Assembly: GCF_024362325.1 (NCBI RefSeq)
Contig: NZ_CP101497.1
Span: 2,232,001-2,296,000 of the forward strand
Length of the DNA stretch: 64,000 bases
Origin: Microcella humidisoli
GTDB taxonomy: Bacteria; Actinomycetota; Actinomycetes; Actinomycetales; Microbacteriaceae
Reading direction: 5' to 3'
The position numbers were made by a program, and so were the translations under genes. Shown here piece after piece: positions 32,040 through 39,718 of the stretch. Numbering within the stretch: the stretch's first letter is position 1; each line of letters opens with the position of its first letter. Under the pieces are notes generated by a model. The model was not told where the DNA came from and made no database searches. It saw only the letters and a list, made by a program, of their open reading frames with translations.

Positions 32040-33410
32040 GTGGTCGACCCCTTCGAAACCGTTGTGCACGCTGACCCCGAGGTCATTGCCGGACTCGATC
32101 ACTGGCGCACCCTGCCGATCAAGCAGCAGCCCACGTGGCCCGACTCGACGGCCGTTGCTGCGGCGTCTGCCGAGCTCGCGACCCTGCCCCCGCTCGTCTT
32201 CGCGGGTGAGGTCGACATGCTGCGCGACCGCCTCGCGCGCGCTGCGCGCGGTGAGGCGTTCCTGCTGCAGGGCGGCGACTGCGCCGAGACCTTCGCGGGC
32301 GCGACGGCCGACCAGATCCGCAACCGCGTCAAGACCATCCTGCAGATGGCCGTCGTGCTCACCTACGGCGCCTCGATGCCCGTCATCAAGATGGGCCGCA
32401 TGGCGGGCCAGTTCGCGAAGCCGCGCTCAAGCGACACCGAGACCCGCGGCGACGTCACGCTGCCGGCCTACCGGGGCGACATCGTGAACGGCTACGACTT
32501 CACGCCCGAGTCGCGCCAGGCCGATCCCGCGCGCCTCGTCAAGGGCTACCACACGAGCGCCTCGACCCTGAACCTCATCCGCGCCTTCACCCAGGGTGGG
32601 TTCGCCGACCTGCGCATGGTGCACAGCTGGAACAAGGGCTTCGCCGCCAACCCCGCGAACCAGCGCTACGAGGGCCTCGCGAAAGAGATCGACCGCGCGG
32701 TGAAGTTCATGGAGGCGGCCGGGGCCGACTTCGACGAGCTCAAGCGCGTCGAGTTCTACTCGAGCCACGAGGGTCTGCTCATGGACTACGAGCGACCCAT
32801 GACGCGCATCGACTCGCGCACGGGCACGCCGTACAACACGAGCGCGCACTTCCTCTGGATCGGCGAGCGCACGCGCGAGCTCGACGGCGCCCACGTCGAC
32901 TTCTTCAAGCGCATCCGCAACCCCATCGGGGTCAAGCTCGGCCCCTCGACGACGCCCGAGACGATGGAGCGGCTCATCGACGTGCTCGACCCCGAGCGCG
33001 AGCCCGGTCGACTCACCTTCATCACGCGCATGGGCGCCGGCGTCATCCGTGACGCGCTGCCGCCGCTGCTGGAGGCGATCCGCGGCATGGACGCGACGCC
33101 GCTGTGGGTCAGCGACCCCATGCACGGCAACGGCATGACGACGCCGAACGGCTACAAGACGCGTCGCTTCGACGACGTCGTCGACGAGGTGAAGGGCTTC
33201 TTCGAGGCCCACCGCGCGGTCGGCACGCATCCCGGTGGCATCCACGTCGAGCTCACCGGCGACGACGTCACCGAGTGCCTCGGCGGCTCGGAGCACATCG
33301 ATGAGGAGACCCTTGCGACGCGCTACGAGTCGCTGTGCGACCCGCGCCTCAACCACATGCAGTCGCTCGAACTCGCCTTCCTCGTCGCCGAGGAGCTCGG
33401 CCGCAGCTAG
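32040..33410 (+). CDS. aroG: Class II 3-deoxy-7-phosphoheptulonate synthase
   Basis: A 456-residue type II (plant/mycobacterial-type) DAHP synthase, the first step of the shikimate pathway. Family features are WRTLPIKQQPTW at the N-terminus, FLLQGGDCAETF with the metal-binding Cys, KMGRMAGQFAKPRSSDTE, AFTQGGFADLRMVHSWNKGF, RTRELDGAHVDFFKRIRNPIG and PLWVSDPMHGN, and the C-terminal HVELTGDDVTECLGG. The start is GTG. As in mycobacteria, it lies beside a PASTA kinase gene on the opposite strand. Here the two genes share their stop through CTAG. Confidence 0.95.
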   Translation: MVDPFETVVHADPEVIAGLDHWRTLPIKQQPTWPDSTAVAAASAELATLPPLVFAGEVDMLRDRLARAARGEAFLLQGGDCAETFAGATADQIRNRVKTILQMAVVLTYGASMPVIKMGRMAGQFAKPRSSDTETRGDVTLPAYRGDIVNGYDFTPESRQADPARLVKGYHTSASTLNLIRAFTQGGFADLRMVHSWNKGFAANPANQRYEGLAKEIDRAVKFMEAAGADFDELKRVEFYSSHEGLLMDYERPMTRIDSRTGTPYNTSAHFLWIGERTRELDGAHVDFFKRIRNPIGVKLGPSTTPETMERLIDVLDPEREPGRLTFITRMGAGVIRDALPPLLEAIRGMDATPLWVSDPMHGNGMTTPNGYKTRRFDDVVDEVKGFFEAHRAVGTHPGGIHVELTGDDVTECLGGSEHIDEETLATRYESLCDPRLNHMQSLELAFLVAEELGRS

Positions 33411-35335
33411 TAGTTCGCGACGACCGTGACGGGACTGTTGCGCAGCACCCGCTCACCCGCGGCGGGGTTGGTCGACTGCACCGGAGCGAGCGGCGAGTCG
33501 CGCAGGCCGGGCGGTACGTTCGTGTCGAGCACGACCTCGAAGCCCGCTTCTTCCAGGATGTCGACCGCCTCATTGATCGGACGACCGACGACGTTCGGCA
33601 CGTCGACGAGGTCCGGCCCGCGCGAGACGATGATGGTGAGCGTGCTGCCCGGGCGAACGGGGGCCTCGCTCGTGCGCTCGACACGCAATACGTCGCCGAG
33701 CGGCACATCGTTGTCGAACTCCGACTCGCCGCCGACGATGCCCGTGAGGTCGCGCGCGCTGAGCGCCGCTTGCGCCGCCTCCACCGTGAGCCCGCGCACC
33801 GAGGGGATCGCCCCGACCGACACGATGAGCTGAACGGGGGTGCCCTTGAACGAGTCGTCGCCGGCGCCGAGGGTCTCCTCACCCTCGCCGACGACCGCGA
33901 TCACCGAGCCGTCCGGCACCTCGCGGTCGAATTGGGGGATGCTCTCGCCGACGTCGAAGCCCGCGCCGACGAGCGCCGTGCGCGCGTCGGCCTCCGGCTG
34001 ACCGAGCACATCGGGCACGGTGGTCGGCTCCGGTCCGCGTGAGACGACGAGCGTCACGACGGTGTCGCGGTCGATCACCTCGCCCGCCGGGGGATCGGTG
34101 GCCGCGACGAGGCCCTCGGCGATCTCGAGGTCGAACTCTCGGGCGACGTCGTCGGCGACCGAGACCCCCTGCTCCTCCAGCACGAGGCGTGCGGCCTCGA
34201 CCGAGTCGCCGCGCACATCCGCGATGGCCACGAGCGCACCGGGCCCCGCGGCGAACCACCACCCGACTCCGCCCGCGAGTCCCGCGAGGGCGAGCACGGC
34301 TGCGAAGAGCAGCCAGCCGCGCCGTCGGCTCGTCGCCCCGCGGCGAGTGAGTTCCGCCGTCGCGGAGGGCTCGGCCGCATCGCCGCTCGACGCCCGCGTG
34401 CCGAGCACCTGCGTCTCGCCGGTGGCGGGGAGCGTCGGGATGGGGGAGGTGAGGAGCATCGTGCGCTGGGTCGCCTCGGCCGGCAGGGCGGTCTGCAGGG
34501 CGCGCCCGGTCTCCGCGAGCTGGTCGAGAAGGGCGCGCGCGTCGGCCGGGCGGTCGTGCGGATCGCGCGCCGTCGCCCAGAGCACGATCTCGTCCCACTC
34601 GGCGGGCACACGCGGGTTGAGCGTGCTCGGCGCGGGCACCGAGTCGTTGGCGTGCTGGTACGCGATCTGCATGGGCTGCTCGCCCTTGTACGGCTGCTCG
34701 CCCGTGAGCATCTCGAACATCATGATGCCGACGGCGTAGATGTCGCTGCGGGTGTCGGCGATGCCGCGCGTCACGAGCTCGGGGGAGAGGTAGGCGATCG
34801 TGCCCAGCAGCGCCTTGCCCGTCGCGGTGTTCGCACTGGCGGCCCGAGCAAGGCCGAAGTCGCCGATCTTGATGCGCCCGTCGTCGGCGAGCAGCACGTT
34901 CTCGGGCTTGAGATCGCGGTGGACGATGCCGGCCTTGTGCGCGGCCGCGAGACCGGCGAGCACGGCCTCCGTGATGTCCATGGTCTGCTCGGGCGTGAGA
35001 GCGCCGTACTCCTGCAGCAGTTCGCGCAACGTGATGCCCGGCAGGTACTCCATGACGAGGTAGGCCGATTCGGCATCCTGGCCCTGATCGAAGACGTTGA
35101 CGACGTTGGGGTGGGCGAGGCGGGCGGCCGATCGCGCCTCCTGAATGAAGCGCTCCTTGAACTGACTGTCATCGGCGAGATGCCCGTGCATGATCTTGAC
35201 CGCGACGAGACGATCGAGGCGCTGGTCGGTGGCGAGATACACGGTCGCCATGCCGCCGCGAGCGATGCGTGAGCGCACCTGATATCGGCCGTCGATCAGG
35301 CGGCCGATGAGGGGATCGGTCGTCGAGGAGCTCAC
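33407..35335 (-). CDS. pknL: PASTA-domain Ser/Thr protein kinase, PknL-like
   Basis: A 642-residue receptor kinase. Residues about 15-280 are the kinase domain: GRYQVRSRIARGGMATVYLA, VAVKIMHGHL with the ATP-binding Lys, HRDLKPENVLL with catalytic Asp141, KIGDFGLARA and the activation loop with several Thr. A basic juxtamembrane stretch (RRGATSRRRGW) precedes one membrane helix (about 340-362). Outside are four PASTA repeats (each with a P.V.G...A...L core), which bind muropeptides or lipid II in relatives. Placement beside aroG and near an Rv2175c homologue matches mycobacterial pknL, although PknL itself is shorter outside. The start is GTG, 7 nt after a TAGACT box. Confidence 0.9.
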   Translation of the reverse strand: MSSSTTDPLIGRLIDGRYQVRSRIARGGMATVYLATDQRLDRLVAVKIMHGHLADDSQFKERFIQEARSAARLAHPNVVNVFDQGQDAESAYLVMEYLPGITLRELLQEYGALTPEQTMDITEAVLAGLAAAHKAGIVHRDLKPENVLLADDGRIKIGDFGLARAASANTATGKALLGTIAYLSPELVTRGIADTRSDIYAVGIMMFEMLTGEQPYKGEQPMQIAYQHANDSVPAPSTLNPRVPAEWDEIVLWATARDPHDRPADARALLDQLAETGRALQTALPAEATQRTMLLTSPIPTLPATGETQVLGTRASSGDAAEPSATAELTRRGATSRRRGWLLFAAVLALAGLAGGVGWWFAAGPGALVAIADVRGDSVEAARLVLEEQGVSVADDVAREFDLEIAEGLVAATDPPAGEVIDRDTVVTLVVSRGPEPTTVPDVLGQPEADARTALVGAGFDVGESIPQFDREVPDGSVIAVVGEGEETLGAGDDSFKGTPVQLIVSVGAIPSVRGLTVEAAQAALSARDLTGIVGGESEFDNDVPLGDVLRVERTSEAPVRPGSTLTIIVSRGPDLVDVPNVVGRPINEAVDILEEAGFEVVLDTNVPPGLRDSPLAPVQSTNPAAGERVLRNSPVTVVANY

Positions 35336-35342
35336 TCGAGCG

Positions 35343-35348
35343 AGTCTA
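35343..35348 (-). promoter_or_regulatory. -10 box of the PASTA kinase gene (leaderless)
   Basis: TAGACT on the minus strand ends 7 nt before the GTG at 35335. Confidence 0.5.
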
Positions 35349-35395
35349 GGTCGCGAGGCCCGCGTGACCGCGCAGGCGCACCCACGAGCGCGGGG

Positions 35396-36796
35396 TCACG
35401 TGAGCTCGAAGTACCAGGCCCACGCGCTGGCCTCCCACTTGGCGTACGCGGTCGGGTAGGCGGAGATCTGAACGGCCTGCGCGGCGCGCGTGAGCGTCAT
35501 GCTCTGCCATCCGGGGATGTCGAGCAGTCCGCGCGTGTACCCCGAGCGGCCCACATAGAACAGCTTGGCCGCGTGGCTCGGCACCTGGAGGTCGGCGGAT
35601 GTGCCCCAGCCCGAGCTGGGCCGCTGCTGGAAGAGCCCGACCGAGTCGCGATCACCCCACGACAGGTTGCGCAGGGAGGATTCCTGCATCGCCGTCGCCA
35701 GGGCGATCACGATGCCGTACTCGGGCACCCCGAGCTGACGCCCCACCTGGACGATCGTGGCGGCATGGGTGCGCATCTCGCCCGTCAGCGGCGTCACCGT
35801 GCCCCCGGCCGGGGGCACGGCGGGCGGGGTTGAGCTCGAGCCGCCGGGCGGGCGCGGTGCGGGAACGCGACGGGGCTCGACCGGCAGCACGGGACGGGCC
35901 GCGACCGACATGGCGGCCACGGCGGGTGCCCGAGGCGCCTCGGCCTGCGGGTCTCCCTCGATCGTGTCGGCGGTCGCGAGCGGCGCGTCGCTCGACATCG
36001 TTCCGGTGCCGGGCATGGCGACCGCGATGTCGGCGGCGAGGCCCACGGCGGGAGCCGGGGCGGGGGCGGGGGCGGGCACGCGGCCCGGGATGACGATGGT
36101 CTGGCCCGGGTAGACGATGCTCGACCACACGAGTCCGTTGGCGTCGAGCAGCGACTGCGTCGCGATGCCGAAGCGGGCCGCGATCGCCGAGAGCGTGTCT
36201 CCCTTGACGATCGTGTAGCGCCCCCCGCGCGTCGTCGCCGGGCCGCTGCCCGTCGTCTTGACGGGGGCGGCAGTCAGGGCGAGCACCTGTCCGGGGAAGA
36301 TCGTCGACTTCCACGACAGGCCGTTGAGGGCGAGCACGGAGGCTGTCGAGATGCCGAAGCGCTGCGCGATGCTGCTGACTGTGTCGCCCGCGGCGACCGT
36401 GTAGACGGCCGGGGCGGCGCTGGTCGACGCGGTCTGCGCGGCGAGCGCTCCCGGCACGAGCGCGGCGCCGATCTGGGTCAGGGCCGATCGCAGCCCGAGG
36501 GGCGTCGGCGACTGCTCGGGCTTGGGCGGCAACGGCTTGCGCGCGTGGGCGGGCTCGATGGGGCCCGTGAGGCCGAGGCTGAGAGCGATGGCCCCGGTAA
36601 GCATGACGGGCACGGTCGTGAACGCGGTCGATCGGGCGCGACGGGCGAGGTCGCTGTGCGCGGCGCTCGGCGCCATCGGCGCCGGGGCAGCCACCCGCGG
36701 CGCGAGCCCCCCGAACACGGCCCGCGCTCGGTCATCGATGTCGGCGGCCCCCCGGCCGCCGTTCGCGATCCCCGTCGTACGGTCGCTCTCGATCAT
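35396..36796 (-). CDS. Secreted LysM protein with lysozyme-like C-terminal domain
   Basis: A 466-residue exported protein. A membrane/signal segment (VPVMLTGAIALSLGLTGPI, about residues 60-80) ends near AHA-RK. Two LysM peptidoglycan-binding modules follow: YTVAAGDTVSSIAQRFGIS (about 130-175) and YTIVKGDTLSAIAARFGIA (about 195-240). After a long Pro/Ala linker, the C-terminal 110 residues read IVQVGRQLGVPEYGIVIALATAMQESSLRNL, then DSVGLFQQRPSSGWGTS. This is a transglycosylase-like fold with a candidate catalytic Glu in AMQES. It probably trims or binds the cell wall. GGAG precedes the chosen ATG; upstream codons lack signal features. A possible MtrA box lies about 115 bases upstream. Confidence 0.85.
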   Translation of the reverse strand: MIESDRTTGIANGGRGAADIDDRARAVFGGLAPRVAAPAPMAPSAAHSDLARRARSTAFTTVPVMLTGAIALSLGLTGPIEPAHARKPLPPKPEQSPTPLGLRSALTQIGAALVPGALAAQTASTSAAPAVYTVAAGDTVSSIAQRFGISTASVLALNGLSWKSTIFPGQVLALTAAPVKTTGSGPATTRGGRYTIVKGDTLSAIAARFGIATQSLLDANGLVWSSIVYPGQTIVIPGRVPAPAPAPAPAVGLAADIAVAMPGTGTMSSDAPLATADTIEGDPQAEAPRAPAVAAMSVAARPVLPVEPRRVPAPRPPGGSSSTPPAVPPAGGTVTPLTGEMRTHAATIVQVGRQLGVPEYGIVIALATAMQESSLRNLSWGDRDSVGLFQQRPSSGWGTSADLQVPSHAAKLFYVGRSGYTRGLLDIPGWQSMTLTRAAQAVQISAYPTAYAKWEASAWAWYFELT

Positions 36797-36910
36797 CGTC
36801 TCCGGCCCTTCGCAGTGCCTCGGTGCGCTCGGTCGAGCGCGCGCGGATGCCCCCCAGCCGCTGTGACAGGGTACAACCCCCGTATACCAATGGGGAAGAT
36901 GTGGTGCGAG

Positions 36911-36928
36911 TTTACATGTTCGTAACAT
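36911..36928. promoter_or_regulatory. Possible MtrA-type box and palindrome before the LysM gene
   Basis: TTTACATGTTCGTAAC holds two five-base repeats (TTTAC, GTAAC) with 6-nt spacing, like the MtrA direct repeat GTAAC-N6-GTAAC but with two mismatches in the first copy. ATGTTCGTAACAT (36916-36928) is also a perfect 5-bp inverted repeat. The region is AT-rich for this window and lies between divergent LysM and Rv2175c-like genes. Confidence 0.35.
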
Positions 36929-36973
36929 TCAGGCGGGGCGCGCGAGGCGCGGCAGACATGGCACGCTTAGACC

Positions 36974-37312
36974 GTGCCCGCTGAATCCGCTCGTTGGTTG
37001 ACCGTTCCTGATCTCGTCGAGATGCTGGGCATGAGTCCCGGCAAGGTGCACCGCCTGCTCGAGGACCGCCACCTGCTCGCTGTGCGGCGCGAGCGAGTGC
37101 TCGTCGTGCCCGAGGAGTTCGTGCTCGACGGCGAGCCGCTCAAGGATCTGCGGGGCACGCTTGTGCTGCTGGCCGACGACGGCTTCACCGACGACGAGGC
37201 CATGGAGTGGATGCTGAGCCCGAACGAGCTCCTCGGTGTCGCCCCCATCGCGGCTCTGCGCGCGGGCCGCAAGGCCGAAGTGCGTCGCGTGGCGCAGGCG
37301 CTCGCGTTCTAG
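36974..37312 (+). CDS. Rv2175c-family DNA-binding protein
   Basis: A 112-residue winged-helix protein homologous to mycobacterial Rv2175c, a small DNA-binding protein phosphorylated by PknL. The N-terminal helix-turn-helix reads WLTVPDLVEMLGMSPGKVHRLLEDRHLLAVRRERVLVVPEEFV. The C-terminal part contains LRGTLVLLADDGFTDDEAMEWML and a GRKAEVRRVAQAL tail, both typical. In mycobacteria the phosphorylated Thr is near the N-terminus; here only Thr10 lies in that region. The start is GTG with no ribosome binding site. The PASTA kinase gene lies two genes away, keeping the kinase-substrate neighbourhood. Confidence 0.88.
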   Translation: MPAESARWLTVPDLVEMLGMSPGKVHRLLEDRHLLAVRRERVLVVPEEFVLDGEPLKDLRGTLVLLADDGFTDDEAMEWMLSPNELLGVAPIAALRAGRKAEVRRVAQALAF

Positions 37313-37336
37313 TCCGGGGCCCCGTCGCCCCGGCGC

Positions 37337-38458
37337 TCAGTGCGCCCGGCGCGTCACGAGGTCGCTCAGGCCGATGAGCTCGGCGCGCGCCGAGCGGCTG
37401 AGCGGAGCATCCTCGAGCGCGGCAACCGCCTCGGCGACCGAGCGGGCGATGATGCGCTCGGTCGTCTCGACAGCGCCGCTGTCACGGATCGTGGCCTGCA
37501 GGGTCGCGATCTGGTGCTCGCTCAGCGTGGGATCACCGAGCAGCTCGTCGATGAGCCGCACGGCCCCCGCGGGCAACGCGGCACGCGCGAGCGCGATGAT
37601 GACGGTGCGCTTGCCCTCGCGCAGGTCGTCACCGGCGGGCTTGCCGGTGACCGCCGGGTCGCCGAACACGCCGAGCAGGTCATCGCGCAGCTGGAAGGCG
37701 ACGCCGAGCGGCAGGCCGAACGCGCGCAGCGCCGCGACCTGCTCGAGCGTGCCGCCCGCCATGAGGCCGCCGAGCGCGAGCGGCGCCTCGATCGAGTACT
37801 TCGCCGACTTGTAGGTCACGACGCGGTGCGCGCGCGGCAGCAGGTCGGCCTCCGCGGCGTCGCGCCATGCGACCTCCTCGCGAATGTCGAGGTACTGCCC
37901 CACCATGACCTCGGTGCGCATGGTCTGGAACTCGCCGCGAGCGGCACGGGCGCTCCGCGGCTCGGCGAGCCGCTCGAGGCCGCTGTCGAGCAGCTCGTCG
38001 CTCCAGCCGAGCAGCAGATCACCGAGCAGCAGGGCGGTGGAGGTGCCGTAGGTCGCCGCGCTGCCGACCCACTCGCGGCGCGCGTGGTCGGCTTCGAACC
38101 GGCGGTGCGCGGCCGGCATGCCGCGGCGTGTGTCGGAGTTGTCCATGATGTCGTCATGCACGAGGGCGGCGGCGTGGAAGAGCTCGAGGGCGGCGGCCGC
38201 GTCGATGATGCTCGAGAGATCGGGGTGCTCGTCGAGCTCGGCGAGCAGATCCTCCGGTCGCACGGTGCCCGCGACGGCGTGCCACCCCCAGTAGCAGAAG
38301 AGCGCGCGGAAGCGCTTGCCGCCGCTCAGGAGGTCGCGGCTGGCGTCGGTGAAGACCGCGAGGTCGTCGGCGATCGAGCCGAGCTGGGTCGCGCGCTCGT
38401 CGAGGAACTGCTCGAGCCGGGCGTTGACAAGGTCGACTAACCGCAATCTCTCAGGCAC
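37337..38458 (-). CDS. idsA: Polyprenyl diphosphate synthase (IdsA-type)
   Basis: A 373-residue trans-prenyltransferase that condenses isopentenyl diphosphate onto an allylic primer to make geranyl, farnesyl or geranylgeranyl diphosphate. The first Asp-rich motif is HDDIMDNSDTRRG (from His101), then GDLLLGWSDELL and MRTEVMVGQYLDI. The second motif is QLRDDLLGVFGD, where the last Asp of DDxxD is Gly, as in many actinobacterial IdsA enzymes. Product length cannot be read reliably, though small residues before the first motif (AAALVHDD) allow C20. The start is GTG, 6 nt after a TAGGCT box. Confidence 0.92.
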   Translation of the reverse strand: MPERLRLVDLVNARLEQFLDERATQLGSIADDLAVFTDASRDLLSGGKRFRALFCYWGWHAVAGTVRPEDLLAELDEHPDLSSIIDAAAALELFHAAALVHDDIMDNSDTRRGMPAAHRRFEADHARREWVGSAATYGTSTALLLGDLLLGWSDELLDSGLERLAEPRSARAARGEFQTMRTEVMVGQYLDIREEVAWRDAAEADLLPRAHRVVTYKSAKYSIEAPLALGGLMAGGTLEQVAALRAFGLPLGVAFQLRDDLLGVFGDPAVTGKPAGDDLREGKRTVIIALARAALPAGAVRLIDELLGDPTLSEHQIATLQATIRDSGAVETTERIIARSVAEAVAALEDAPLSRSARAELIGLSDLVTRRAH

Positions 38459-38464
38459 TCGCCT

Positions 38465-38470
38465 AGCCTA
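38465..38470 (-). promoter_or_regulatory. -10 box of idsA (leaderless)
   Basis: TAGGCT on the minus strand ends 6 nt before the GTG at 38458. Confidence 0.5.
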
Positions 38471-38486
38471 TCCAGCACCGCGAGCC

Positions 38487-38492
38487 TAGAAT
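38487..38492 (+). promoter_or_regulatory. -10 box of the DUF3040 gene
   Basis: TAGAAT, five of six bases of the consensus TATAAT, lies 46 nt before the ATG at 38539. It is back to back with the idsA box. Confidence 0.45.
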
Positions 38493-38538
38493 GATCGAGC
38501 GGAGCGTATCCGATCCGCTTGCCGCTGAAGGGTTCATC

Positions 38539-38913
38539 ATGCCGCTGTCTGAGCACGAGCAGCGCCTCCTCGAAGAGATGGAGCGCAATCTCTACCAGAA
38601 CGACGCCGACTTCGTGGCGACCGTCTCCGGTCGGCGCGGCAAGCCCAACTACCGCTTGATCGTCATCGGCGCGCTCCTGGCCGTCGCGGGTGTCGGCGCC
38701 CTCGTCGCGGGCGTCATCGTTCGGCAGCCGATCATCGGTGTTGCCGGCTTCGCCCTCATGCTCGGCGGCGTTCTGCTCGTCATCAGCCCGGGCCGCGGCG
38801 ACGCATCCACGGCCGCGCCCACCGCAACGGGCCGTGCGCGCACGCCTCGCACCTCCTGGATGTCGACGATGACCGACCGCTGGGAGCGCCGCCAGGACGA
38901 GCGCGGCGAGTAG
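38539..38913 (+). CDS. DUF3040 membrane protein
   Basis: A 124-residue protein of the actinobacterial DUF3040 family. It starts with the family motif MPLSEHEQRLLEEMERNLYQNDADFV. Two hydrophobic helices follow (about 42-64 and 67-84), and the tail is basic and flexible. Its function is unknown, but the gene lies just before mraZ in many actinobacteria, which hints at a cell envelope role. GAAGGG sits 7 nt before the chosen ATG; an upstream in-frame ATG would add 16 residues before the conserved family start. A strong terminator follows at 38944, so it is not part of the mraZ transcript. Confidence 0.9.
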   Translation: MPLSEHEQRLLEEMERNLYQNDADFVATVSGRRGKPNYRLIVIGALLAVAGVGALVAGVIVRQPIIGVAGFALMLGGVLLVISPGRGDASTAAPTATGRARTPRTSWMSTMTDRWERRQDERGE

Positions 38914-38943
38914 CCTCCACCCTCCTCCACCACCCTCTCCTTC

Positions 38944-38975
38944 ACGGGGTCGACCGTCTGGTCGGCCCCGTTTTT
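38944..38975 (+). terminator. Rho-independent terminator after the DUF3040 gene
   Basis: ACGGGGTCGACC (38944-38955) pairs with GGTCGGCCCCGT (38960-38971) around a GTCT loop, with one G:T pair, and is followed by TTTT. It is the only clear stem plus T-tract terminator I see in the window. It isolates the dcw promoter from upstream transcription. Confidence 0.85.
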
Positions 38976-39089
38976 CGTGCGCCCGGGCCCGTTCCGCCCG
39001 AATTCCCTCCACCGGCACTCCACCGTCTGGCCGCGCTGACTAGCCCGGAATCACGGGCCTCCGGGGTCGAAGTGGAGGCGAGTGCGCGA

Positions 39090-39095
39090 TACAGT
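39090..39095 (+). promoter_or_regulatory. Candidate -10 box of the mraZ/dcw operon
   Basis: TACAGT lies about 20 bases before the GTGGAG repeat block, so the MraZ operator would sit just after the transcription start, within the leader. Confidence 0.4.
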
Positions 39096-39114
39096 GCCCA
39101 GGATCCTTTACTTG

Positions 39115-39140
39115 GTGGAGGAAAGTGGAGTAAAGTGGAG
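39115..39140 (+). promoter_or_regulatory. MraZ operator: three GTGGAG repeats with 10-bp period
   Basis: GTGGAG occurs at 39115, 39125 and 39135, each separated by 4 bases. Regular GTGGNG-like repeats every 10 bases before mraZ are the known binding site through which MraZ represses its own operon. A single extra copy lies at 39072. Reverse-orientation copies (CTCCAC) lie at 38915, 38925, 39007 and 39018. Confidence 0.85.
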
Positions 39141-39185
39141 GTCATCACCTGATCTCGGGCCGGAGATGAGAGGGGGGCCAGGACG

Positions 39186-39617
39186 ATGCTTCTCGGCACG
39201 CACACCCCCAAGCTCGACGACAAAGGGCGCATCATCCTTCCGGCCAAGTTCCGCAGCGAGCTCGCCGGGGGAGTGGTGCTCACTCGCGGTCAGGAGCACT
39301 GCATCTACGTCTTCAGCGCGGCGATGTTCCAGGAGCAGCTCGACAAGCTGCGTACCGCGCCGCTCACGAGCAAGCAGGGCCGTGAGTTCCAGCGGCTCTT
39401 CCTCTCGGGCGCGAGCGAGCAGGAGCCCGACTCGCAGCACCGCCTGACGATCCCCACCGTCCTGCGCGACTACGCCGGCCTCGACCGCGAGCTCACCGTC
39501 ATCGGCGCCGGCGACCGCGCCGAGATCTGGTCGACCGAGGCCTGGAACGCCTACTACGCCGAGCGCGAGGACGCGTTCGCCAACACCGAGGAGGAGGTGA
39601 TCCCCGGACTCTTCTGA
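39186..39617 (+). CDS. mraZ: Transcriptional regulator MraZ
   Basis: A 143-residue DNA-binding protein built from two AbrB-like halves: [25 protein letters not shown] and the second copy [25 protein letters not shown]. MraZ forms a ring and represses the dcw promoter by binding spaced repeats, which are present in its own leader at 39115-39140. The length is the family norm. It is the first gene of the long division and cell-wall cluster; 101 bases separate it from rsmH. Confidence 0.96.
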   Translation: MLLGTHTPKLDDKGRIILPAKFRSELAGGVVLTRGQEHCIYVFSAAMFQEQLDKLRTAPLTSKQGREFQRLFLSGASEQEPDSQHRLTIPTVLRDYAGLDRELTVIGAGDRAEIWSTEAWNAYYAEREDAFANTEEEVIPGLF

Positions 39618-39718
39618 TCGCGTGACCCCGACTCCCAGCCGTGAGTCGCCCTGGCGCACCTTCCCCGGTGCCAGGTCGCACGGATGGGGATCGGGGCCCC
39701 GCGCTCGATCCGGACACG

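Noticed and set aside
36797..36973. A ydaO-type (c-di-AMP) riboswitch before the LysM gene
   Set aside because: The whole divergent gap is 177 bases and shared with the opposite gene. I find none of the conserved paired elements, and the leader of the LysM gene is too short.
39622..39718. An extra small gene or longer RsmH between mraZ and rsmH
   Set aside because: Frames starting at 39623 and 39641 have no ribosome binding site and no conserved sequence before the HIPVML family start.
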